NCBI GenBank assembly: GCA_963741615.1 | Contig: CAVUIU010000030.1 | Location: 372,001 to 436,000 of the forward strand | Direction: 5' to 3' | DNA from: UBA9676 sp963741615 | GTDB taxonomy: Bacteria; Actinomycetota; Actinomycetes; Streptosporangiales; Streptosporangiaceae | DNA length: 64,000 bases | Part shown: positions 31,826 to 38,857 of the stretch, piece after piece | Layout: each line of letters begins with the position of its first letter | Position numbering within the stretch: the first letter of the stretch is position 1 | Program-made: the position numbers and the translations under genes | The notes under the pieces: model-generated | What the model saw: only the letters and a program-made list of their open reading frames with translations | Database searches by the model: none | Told to the model about the DNA's origin: nothing

Positions 31826-32521
31826 TCAGCCAGCCTGCCCGGGCTCGATCAGGCCGTGCTCGTACCCGTACACCACGGCCTGGACCCGGTCGCGCAGCCC
31901 GAGTTTGTCCAGGACGTGGGTGAGATGGGTCTTGACGGTGCTGTGGGAGACCACGAGGTCACGCGCGATCTCGTCGTTGGACCGGCCGCGGATCACCAGG
32001 TCGAGCACCTCCCGCTCACGAGGGGTGAGCCGGGACAAATCGGCGGGCTCGCGGGCCGGGGCCTGCCGGCGGGCGGCGAACTCGGCCAGCAGCCTGCTGG
32101 TCACCACCGGGGACAGCAGCGCACCGCCGTCGGCGGCCGCCCGCACGCCGAGCAGCAGTTCCTCCGGCGGCGCGTGCTTGAGCAGGAAGCCGCACGCCCC
32201 GGCGCGCAGCGCCTCGTATACGTACTCATCAAGGTCATAGGTGGTAAGAACGATCACCTTAACGATGGTTGTGCCCGGCTCGCCGTTCCCTTGCGCGACG
32301 ATCTGCCGGGTGGCGGCAAGCCCGTCGAGCACCGGCATCCGGATGTCCATCAGCACCACGTCGGGGCGTAGTTCGCGGGCAAGCCGGGTTGCCTCCCGCC
32401 CGTCGCCCGCCTGCCCGATCACCTGCAGGTCTGGCTGGCTGTCCAGCAGCGTAGCCAGGCCCGCCCGCACCAGGGCCTGGTCGTCGGCGACCAGCACCCG
32501 GACCGGGCCGCCGGCTGTCAC
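31826..32521 (-). CDS. NarL/LuxR-type response regulator
   Basis: The 231-residue protein has a receiver domain with the phospho-Asp in DVVLMDIRMPVLDGL near residue 55, the switch Thr in VIVLTTYDLDEYVYEALRAGACGFLLKHA, and the conserved Lys at its end. A C-terminal LuxR HTH follows: LTPREREVLDLVIRGRSNDEIARDLVVSHSTVKTHLTHVLDKLGL. It overlaps the kinase gene by four bases (32518-32521) and is the last gene of an ABC-permease-kinase-regulator operon. It probably controls that operon or the exporter downstream. Confidence 0.95.
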   Translation of the reverse strand: MTAGGPVRVLVADDQALVRAGLATLLDSQPDLQVIGQAGDGREATRLARELRPDVVLMDIRMPVLDGLAATRQIVAQGNGEPGTTIVKVIVLTTYDLDEYVYEALRAGACGFLLKHAPPEELLLGVRAAADGGALLSPVVTSRLLAEFAARRQAPAREPADLSRLTPREREVLDLVIRGRSNDEIARDLVVSHSTVKTHLTHVLDKLGLRDRVQAVVYGYEHGLIEPGQAG

Positions 32522-33786
32522 GCCGGCTCCGGGACGGGGTCGCAGGGGATCGCCGCGGTCACCGCGAACCCGCCGTCCGGGAGGGGCTGCGCGTCCAGCC
32601 GGCCCCCGTAGAGCTCGGCCCGCTCGCGCATCCCCCGCACCCCCCGCCCGCCGGAGGCTGGCCGGGGCGCCGCCGGCCGGGCTCCTTGACCGGGGCCGTT
32701 GGCCACCTCGATGTCCAGCTCGCCGGGCCGGTAGCGGAGCACCACCCGGGTCGGTGCCCCGGGGGCGTGCCGGGCGACGTTGGTGAGCGCCTCGTCGATG
32801 ATGCGGTAACAGGACGCCTCGACGCCGGGGGAGAGGGCCTGCGGGCCGCCCTCGACGGTGAGATCCGCCGGCACGCCGGCGGCACGGGCGGCATCGAGCA
32901 GCGCCTCCAGTTCCCCCAGCGTGGGGGAAGGCCGGCGGACAGGATCGTCGGCCTGCTCGCGCCGCAGCGCGCCGAGCAGGTGGTTCAGCTCGGCGAGCGC
33001 CTCCCTGGCCAGCCGCTCCACGGTGCCCAGCAACTCGGCCTGGGCCTGGCCGCCCGCGGGGACCTGGCTGCCCGCGGGGACCTGGCTGCCCGCGGGGACC
33101 TGGCTGCCCGCGGGGACCTGGCTGTCCGCGGGAACCTGGCCACCCGCGGCGATCCGCGCCGCCCCGGCCTGTACCGCGATGGCGGACAACTGGTGCGCGA
33201 CCACGTCGTGCAGTTCCCGGGCGATGCGGGTGCGCTCGGCCTGGTGCGCCGACTCGACGAGGGCAGCCGCCTCACGGCGCCGGGCGTCAGCCGCGTCGCC
33301 GAGCACGACCGCGGCGCCCAGCAGCGCCAGCGGCGCCCCGGCGAGCCGGCCTTCGAGCACTCCCGAGTGGAGCTTGTCCGGCAGGCCGTTGCTGGTGACC
33401 ACGACGGCCACCGCGGCGGCGAGGGAGAGCCAGCCGAGCCACCGCGCATAGCGGCGGACCGGACTGGCATAGGCACCCAGCCCGTAGGCGCCGACCAGCA
33501 CCGCGGCGAACGCGGAGGTCAGGTCCCGGTGCAGCCCGTACCGCACCGCCAGCACCCCCACCGCCAGGCCGAATACCGGTACCGGAGCCACCCGTCGCCA
33601 GCAGAACGGGACGGACATGGCCAATGTCAGCGCCAGCGAGCCGAGCACGTCCGGGGTGGAGCCCGCGTGGCCGGGGTACTCCCACCACCACGGCACGTCC
33701 GGCAGCCCCCACACCAGCAGAGACGCCGCGATCAGCAGGTCCAGCCGGTGGGGGGTGGCCAGATCCTTCCACGGCGGCATGCGCAT
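32518..33786 (-). CDS. NarL-partner sensor histidine kinase (HisKA_3)
   Basis: From ATG 33786 the kinase has 422 residues. A GTG at 33810 would add eight residues; neither has a strong ribosome site. Four to six TM helices fill the first 150 residues without a clear extracellular domain. The phosphoacceptor motif is RTRIARELHDVVAHQLSAIAVQAG near residue 200, followed by the HATPase core with YRIIDEALTNVARHAPG and GRGVRGMRERAELYGG. Between the H-box helix and the second dimer helix lies a five-fold QVPAGS repeat (33058-33147), an odd place for an insertion because these helices normally form one four-helix bundle. Confidence 0.92.
   Translation of the reverse strand: MRMPPWKDLATPHRLDLLIAASLLVWGLPDVPWWWEYPGHAGSTPDVLGSLALTLAMSVPFCWRRVAPVPVFGLAVGVLAVRYGLHRDLTSAFAAVLVGAYGLGAYASPVRRYARWLGWLSLAAAVAVVVTSNGLPDKLHSGVLEGRLAGAPLALLGAAVVLGDAADARRREAAALVESAHQAERTRIARELHDVVAHQLSAIAVQAGAARIAAGGQVPADSQVPAGSQVPAGSQVPAGSQVPAGGQAQAELLGTVERLAREALAELNHLLGALRREQADDPVRRPSPTLGELEALLDAARAAGVPADLTVEGGPQALSPGVEASCYRIIDEALTNVARHAPGAPTRVVLRYRPGELDIEVANGPGQGARPAAPRPASGGRGVRGMRERAELYGGRLDAQPLPDGGFAVTAAIPCDPVPEPA
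33058..33147. repeat. 18-bp in-frame tandem repeat inside the kinase dimerisation domain
   Basis: The unit GGGACCTGGCTGCCCGCG starts at 33058, 33076 and 33094 exactly, at 33112 with one change, and at 33130 with several. On the coding strand it gives QVPAGS units between the phosphoacceptor helix and the following helix. It keeps frame. Confidence 0.95.
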
Positions 33787-33817
33787 GACCCGACTGTAAG
33801 TCCGCCTCACCGCAGCG

Positions 33818-34762
33818 TCATCCGCTGATGTCCTGGCGGCGGAACAGCAGCGCCGCCGCCACCCAGCAGGCCGCCAGCAACCCGGCCAGCCCCAGCAAGC
33901 CAGGCAGATGGCCGGGTGCGGCGCCGCCGGCGTTGATGAAGCGGGACCAGAAGTTGGTCGGCAGCGAGGTGATCGATGCCTGGCCGGCCGGGAACCCCAT
34001 CCACTCCTGCACCCAGGTGGCCGGGGTCCACCTGCCGGTGGCTGGCAGCGACGCGGCGATCAGCATCGCGATGACCGCCCCCGCCGCGGCCGCGGTGGTG
34101 CCGATCGTCCCGCGGGTCACCGTGGCGGCGAGCAGGCCGATGACGGCGAACACGCCGAGCACCAGCAGGGCCCGTGCCGTCTGCGAGCCGGCCAGGCTCA
34201 GCGCGTGGGCCACGGACTCGTGAGCGGCCGGGAGATGATCGATGTGGACGAGGACCGGCCCGGCGGCCGCCAGGGCCGCCCAGCAGATGGCGAGCAGGCC
34301 TACCCCGGCCAGCCACAGGCTGACCAGTTTCGCGGCCAGCACCCGCCACCGCTGACCCCGCTGGGTGAGCAGGTTCTTCATGGTGCGGCCCGACCACTCA
34401 CCGCCGATGTGGGCACCGGCCAGCAGCGCCAGCGCGAGCGCCCCGGGCAGCGATGCCATCAGCCCGGCCGCCTCCGCGCCGGCCGCCGCCGGGCTGAGCT
34501 GTGCCGCCACCATGGCCGCCTGTGAGTTGACCTGTCTCACCCTCGCCCGCTCCTGCGCCTTGGCCTGCGCGCAGCGCGGGCCGGCCGGGACGCCGAGCTC
34601 GGCGCACGAGGGGAGATGGCCGACCGGGGACCCGGTTTCCAGTGCGGCGTTGTGCGCGCCACCGGTGGCCAGCAGCACACAGAACACCGCAGCGGTAACC
34701 GCCACGCCCCAGGTCAGCGGGCGGGCGAGCTTGATCAGTTCAGCCCACATCAGCCGCATCAT
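33818..34762 (-). CDS. ABC-2-type permease subunit
   Basis: Starting at ATG 34762 (CCGGAGG seven bases upstream; ATG 34759 is also possible) the 314-residue protein has about six TM helices. The first lies at residues 15-35 and one large extracytoplasmic loop follows. This topology and the conserved GGEWSGRTMKNLLTQRGQRW near residue 125 match ABC-2 permeases of the BcrA-partner type, which export or protect against lantibiotics and bacitracin. It overlaps the ATPase stop and is 31 bases before the kinase. Confidence 0.85.
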   Translation of the reverse strand: MMRLMWAELIKLARPLTWGVAVTAAVFCVLLATGGAHNAALETGSPVGHLPSCAELGVPAGPRCAQAKAQERARVRQVNSQAAMVAAQLSPAAAGAEAAGLMASLPGALALALLAGAHIGGEWSGRTMKNLLTQRGQRWRVLAAKLVSLWLAGVGLLAICWAALAAAGPVLVHIDHLPAAHESVAHALSLAGSQTARALLVLGVFAVIGLLAATVTRGTIGTTAAAAGAVIAMLIAASLPATGRWTPATWVQEWMGFPAGQASITSLPTNFWSRFINAGGAAPGHLPGLLGLAGLLAACWVAAALLFRRQDISG

Positions 34763-35655
34763 GAACCTCCGGTGACTTGTGTCAGTTCCAGGTAGGCCTC
34801 TTCCAGCCCGGCCCGCTCCGGCAGGATCTGGCTGGCCCAGATCCCGCCCCGGCCGAGAGCCTCGTTGACCTCCCGCCCGCTGGCGGTTTCCACGAGCAGG
34901 GCGTCGGCGCCATCGGCCCGCACCGGCCAGCGGCGGAGCAAGGCCAGTGCGGATGGCTGGTCGGCCGGGTCGATCACCACCCGCAGCCGGGCCGCCGTCA
35001 GCTGCCTGGTCGGCCCCTGCTCGACCAGCCGTCCGGCGTTGATCACCGCGACCTGGTCGCACACCTGCTCGACCTCAGCGAGCAGGTGGCTGGACAGGAA
35101 CACCGTGGTCCCGCCGTCGGCGAGGGACCGCAGCATGGTGCGAAACTCCTTGATGCCCGCCGGGTCCATGCCGTTGGCTGGCTCGTCGAGCAGCAGCAGC
35201 GCTGGCCGCCGCAGCAGCGCCGCCGCCAGGCCGAGCCGCTGCCGCATGCCCTGCGAATATCCCTTGACCTTGCGGTGGGCGACCCCGGTCAGGCCCACCC
35301 GATCCAGCGCGGCCGAGATCTCCTCGCCCCGCGCAGGCAGCCGCGCGCCGGACAGCGCCAGCAGATCCAGGTTGCGACGGCCGGAAAGCCAGGGGTAGAA
35401 GGCGGGCTCTTCGATCATGGCTCCGACCTCAGCTAGCCCAGCAGGGTCGGGGACCCGCTCCCCGTTCAGCCACGCCTGCCCGGAGGTGGCGCCGACGAGC
35501 CCGAGCAGGATTCGCAGGGTGGTGGTCTTGCCGGCCCCGTTCGGCCCCAGGAAGCCGAACACCTGGCCCGCTTCGACCGTGAGGTCCAGCCCGGCGAGCG
35601 CGGTTGTCCCGCGATACCTCTTGGTCAGCTCCTGGCACTCGATCACCGCTGCCAC
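34759..35655 (-). CDS. ABC transporter ATPase (BcrA-like)
   Basis: The 298-residue ATPase has Walker A GFLGPNGAGKTTTLR near residue 38, a Q-loop at MIEEPAFYPWLSGRRNLDLL, signature YSQGMRQRLGLAAALL and Walker B LLLLDEPANGMDP, followed by the H-loop SSHLLAEVEQ. These words are typical of bacitracin/lantibiotic-type exporters. GTG 35655 has GGAGG six bases upstream. It is the first gene of an ATPase-permease-kinase-regulator operon, suggesting an antimicrobial-peptide sensing and defence unit (inference). Confidence 0.93.
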   Translation of the reverse strand: MAAVIECQELTKRYRGTTALAGLDLTVEAGQVFGFLGPNGAGKTTTLRILLGLVGATSGQAWLNGERVPDPAGLAEVGAMIEEPAFYPWLSGRRNLDLLALSGARLPARGEEISAALDRVGLTGVAHRKVKGYSQGMRQRLGLAAALLRRPALLLLDEPANGMDPAGIKEFRTMLRSLADGGTTVFLSSHLLAEVEQVCDQVAVINAGRLVEQGPTRQLTAARLRVVIDPADQPSALALLRRWPVRADGADALLVETASGREVNEALGRGGIWASQILPERAGLEEAYLELTQVTGGS

Positions 35656-35812
35656 ATCTGCCTCCGATGTCCGTCAAGGGTCAACGTTAGGAGGGACCCC
35701 GCTCGGTGTCGTCAGCAGCGGGACGAACCTGGCCTCGTCTTTTCGGCGAGGGACGGCCACGCTGGCGTCGCCGGTGATCAACGAGTCAGGCCGCCCGGCG
35801 CGCGGGTTCCCG

Positions 35813-37381
35813 TCAGGCCGCCTGCGTTGGTGGGTTCTGCCCCGCGGTGGCTTGACCGGGTGGGCCGTGGCTATGGAAGATCCGCTGCCGGTCGGGGCTG
35901 GTCGCGGTGGTGGTGCCGTCGGGGTGCAGGGTCAGGGTCCAGCCCCAGCGGTGGATGGCGATGAGGTGATGGAAGGTGCAAAGCGGCACGAGGTTATGAA
36001 GCGCCGTCGGGCCTGTCTGGGAGCGGGGGATGAGGTGGTGGATCTGGCAGAGGCTGGATGGCTGCTCGCAGCCGGGGAACGCGCAGTGCGGGTGGCGGGT
36101 GGCCGCGGCACGGCGCAGGTGGGCGGGGATGGTGGGCTCGGCCTGTCCGGTGTCCAGCGGCAGCGGGACATCGAAGGGGAGGCTGGGGGTGTCGGCGGGA
36201 CCGCCGGTGAGCTGGGACCGGCGCAGCCAGGATGCGAGGCCGCCGGGGCCGGACAAGACGTCGGCGGCCATCGCCAGCAGGGACCCGCGGAGCCGGGCGA
36301 GCGTCTCGGCGGGCAGCGGGGTGCGCGCCTGGCAGACGCACCTACCGCACCGGCAGCCGGACGGCCGGGCGCCGTGCCCACGGGTCATGGCATGGCCGCT
36401 GAGGAACACCTCGACCATGCGGTCGAGTGCGTCCGCGTCCAGGTACCCGGTGACGATCGGCGCCAGGGTGGCATCGCAGGCAGCGGCGTCGGCGTCGGGG
36501 CCGGTCAGCCAGCCGTGCCCGGCCGCGGCGGCGGCCCGCCAGGCGGCCTCGGCGTCGGATGCGCCGGGCATGTTGCGCAGCTGTGCCAGAGTGATGTGGA
36601 CCTGGGCCTGGGTCGGCTGACCGCCCCGCTCCGGCAACATCCCTGACGCGATCAGCCGTCGGCACGCCTCTTCCAGCGCGTCATGACGACGCTGGGCAGC
36701 AGTGCGGCTGTCCTCCGGGCCGGCCCTTTTTCCCAGTGACTCCAGCACGGCGGCCAGCGCGGCGGCGCAGCCGGAGGTCAGGTCGCCGCCCAGGCGCCCC
36801 GCGCCGCCGATCGTCATCCCCAGCCACACCCCCCGCTCACCGAACCCGTCACCGGGATCGGTGTCCGGGCAGCCCTGGCGGCTGCGCTGGTACATCTCCT
36901 CCGCCAGCCCGGCCAGGTCAGCTAGCTCCGCCCCACCGCGGGCGGCGCCGGCCAGGATCGCATCAGCGTCATCGCGCCAGTCAGCGGGAAGCCGGTCGCT
37001 CCAGCCGCACAACTCCCTGGCCCATGACGCGGAGATCTCACCGTCGGCTAACGCCTGCCAGATCACCGGGTGAGCACCCAGCCGCCGCATCCACGCGGTC
37101 GCCGCGGCGGCCGCGCCCCTGGTGACCCTTGCCTGCCACCGCAACCAGGTCCGGGCGCTGCCCTGCCCGTCGCTCTCGTACCCGTCCTGGGCGGTGAACG
37201 CCGCCAGGATCTGCGCCCGCGCCGCGGTGTGCCTGGCCTCGGCCCGCTCCAGCGCCCGCAGCGCCTCCGCCTGGACACTGGCCGGAAGCGAGGCGGTGTC
37301 AGCGGAGGTCAATGCCACCAGGGCACGATCGAGCATGGCCAGCGCGCCGGTCACGGTTACCGGGTCCTGAACGTCACACAT
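35813..37381 (-). CDS. DUF222/HNH endonuclease-domain protein
   Basis: The 522-residue product is of the actinobacterial DUF222-HNH family found in many copies per genome. The N-terminal 350 residues are the helical DUF222 region. A cysteine-rich segment GCRCGRCVCQ follows near residue 325, and the HNH nuclease motif is at the end: CAFPGCEQPSSLCQIHHLIPRSQTGPTALHNLVPLCTFHH. The zinc cysteines, the HH pair, the Asn and the final His are all present, so it looks active. The role is unproven. ATG 37381 is chosen over a GTG at 37396 because GGAGGTGATC, an extended match to the 16S 3' end, lies just upstream. Confidence 0.88.
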   Translation of the reverse strand: MCDVQDPVTVTGALAMLDRALVALTSADTASLPASVQAEALRALERAEARHTAARAQILAAFTAQDGYESDGQGSARTWLRWQARVTRGAAAAATAWMRRLGAHPVIWQALADGEISASWARELCGWSDRLPADWRDDADAILAGAARGGAELADLAGLAEEMYQRSRQGCPDTDPGDGFGERGVWLGMTIGGAGRLGGDLTSGCAAALAAVLESLGKRAGPEDSRTAAQRRHDALEEACRRLIASGMLPERGGQPTQAQVHITLAQLRNMPGASDAEAAWRAAAAAGHGWLTGPDADAAACDATLAPIVTGYLDADALDRMVEVFLSGHAMTRGHGARPSGCRCGRCVCQARTPLPAETLARLRGSLLAMAADVLSGPGGLASWLRRSQLTGGPADTPSLPFDVPLPLDTGQAEPTIPAHLRRAAATRHPHCAFPGCEQPSSLCQIHHLIPRSQTGPTALHNLVPLCTFHHLIAIHRWGWTLTLHPDGTTTATSPDRQRIFHSHGPPGQATAGQNPPTQAA

Positions 37382-37413
37382 GCTGATCACCTCCACCCCG
37401 CAACACTCGGGCT

Positions 37414-37490
37414 GTGCTTCCGGGCCTGTGCTTCTGTGGCTGTGCTTCCGGGCCCGTGCTTCTGGATCGTGCTTCCGGAGCGGTGCTTGC
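37414..37490. repeat. Six iteron-like ~14-bp repeats (GTGCTTCCGG)
   Basis: GTGCTT followed by CYGG recurs at 37414, 37428, 37442, 37456, 37469 and 37483, a spacing of 14,14,14,13,14 bases. It lies in the 285-bp gap between the HNH gene start and the mannosyltransferase end, immediately upstream of the HNH ribosome site. The phase is not a multiple of three, so it is not a coding repeat; protein binding sites are the simplest reading. Confidence 0.85.
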
Positions 37491-37580
37491 GGGCCATAGT
37501 TTCGAAGACTAGTTCGACCCTATCCAAGGGTACCGACAATCTCGGGCCCTCAGCACCCGAGGGAGAAATTTCGGGGCAGA

Positions 37581-37616
37581 TTCTTCCGGCACGTTCTTCC
37601 GGCACGTTCTTCCGGC
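37581..37616. repeat. Three 13-bp repeats (TTCTTCCGGCACG)
   Basis: TTCTTCCGG recurs at 37581, 37594 and 37607, exactly 13 bases apart. It shares the CTTCCGG core with the upstream six-fold array. Between the two arrays an inverted repeat CTCGGG/CCCGAG (about 37541-37561) could be the terminator of the mannosyltransferase gene. No ORF with coding character lies in the gap. Confidence 0.85.
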
Positions 37617-37666
37617 GCGAACGCCCCGCCTCGGCGACCCCAGGGGCCTCGCGAGGGGCGGTGGCC

Positions 37667-38707
37667 TCACCCTGCCCACTGGTAGGTCAGGAACAACAGC
37701 CCCACCACGGCGGCGAGCGGCGCGCTGCCGCCGAAGTACACGTATCGCACCCACGGCTGGCGCGCTCCGAGCCTGGCGAGAGCGATCCAGACCGGGAACA
37801 GCACCAGGAGCGTGCGTGGGCAGCTCTGGTACCAGGTTTGCGTGCCGAGCGCGAGCACGGCGAGCCCGCAGTACACGGCCTCGGGCCAGCGGTGCCACCA
37901 GAGGAACGCGAGCGTGGCGAGGAGCATCGCGGCCATCGTGGCGAACTCTAGTTGGCCCCCGAACGCATAGGCGGCGCTGTAGGCGTGCCGGAACGACGCC
38001 CACCAGGTGGTCTTCAGTGCCTGGATCGGGCTGGTCAGGTGCAGGTCCCAGCCGGCCTGTTTCGCGTGGGCCCAGGCTTTCCAGGTGCCGGTGTGCACCG
38101 TCAGGTAGATCTCGTAGGCCGCGGGGCCGGCGAAAGCACAGCAGGTCTTCGCCGCGTTCACCAGGCGCGTCCCGCGCGGGCCGGTCAGTGCCATCATGGC
38201 CAGCGCCGGGATCAGGAAGACCGCGTCCGGGCGCACGAGTCCCGACAGCCCGGCCAGGAGAGCGGCACGCCACCACCGGCTGCGGGCCGCGGCGTGCCAG
38301 GCGGGGATCGCGAACGCCAGGAACAAGCACTCCGCGTATCCCACCGTGAGGAAGATCGCGGCGGGTGCGGTCAGCAGGTAGAGCACCGCCCGGCGCCCCC
38401 GCGCAAGCCGGGCGAGCGAGACAACGGCGAAACAGCCCGCAACGCCGGAAATGACCAGTTCTGACAGCACCCAGTTGCGCAGGATCAGGTGCGCCGCAGC
38501 CAAGGTCATCGGGTACCCGGGAAAGAATGCGGTGCCGTTCGCCGCCGAGTGCGGCGAGAAGTAGCCGTTCTGGGCGATGCTCCGCAAAAGGACCGCGTCC
38601 CAGTGCTCGAACATCCCGGTCAGTGGTGCGTGATCAGGTGTGTTGCGGTACACCCAGGCGGCAGCCCAGGCCAGGACGAAAAGCGCCAGATGCGCGGCGG
38701 CCCACAT
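37667..38707 (-). CDS. PIG-V-like/GT-C membrane mannosyltransferase
   Basis: The 346-residue protein has eight or more TM helices. It shows the GT-C layout: an early loop with FEHWDAVLLRSIAQNGY near residue 33 (acidic catalytic site), then AFFPGYPMTLAAAHLI near residue 62 and GLVRPDAVFLIPALAMM near residue 160. These are the marks of the PIG-V/GPI mannosyltransferase 2-like family, which uses polyprenyl-phosphate mannose. Target glycan or protein is unknown. ATG 38707 is the only start in this frame, although conserved-looking sequence (WRPDLSPDDRAALG) precedes it; the true start may be a rarer codon. It is 150 bp downstream of the kinase gene. Confidence 0.78.
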   Translation of the reverse strand: MWAAAHLALFVLAWAAAWVYRNTPDHAPLTGMFEHWDAVLLRSIAQNGYFSPHSAANGTAFFPGYPMTLAAAHLILRNWVLSELVISGVAGCFAVVSLARLARGRRAVLYLLTAPAAIFLTVGYAECLFLAFAIPAWHAAARSRWWRAALLAGLSGLVRPDAVFLIPALAMMALTGPRGTRLVNAAKTCCAFAGPAAYEIYLTVHTGTWKAWAHAKQAGWDLHLTSPIQALKTTWWASFRHAYSAAYAFGGQLEFATMAAMLLATLAFLWWHRWPEAVYCGLAVLALGTQTWYQSCPRTLLVLFPVWIALARLGARQPWVRYVYFGGSAPLAAVVGLLFLTYQWAG

Positions 38708-38857
38708 GCCGAGCGCGGCACGGTCGTCGGGGCTGAGGTCCGGGCGCCACGACAGCGGCCCGGCCAGCAGGCCCCGGGCCGGGGGTTCCGGTATGCGTTC
38801 AGCCTCATCGACAGTTCCGCGATACAGCGCCGTCCCCTTACCTCTCAGCCTTCGCCA

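Noticed and set aside
37414..37616. CRISPR array
   Set aside because: Repeats are 13-14 bp with no unique spacers of 30 bp or more, and no cas genes are present.
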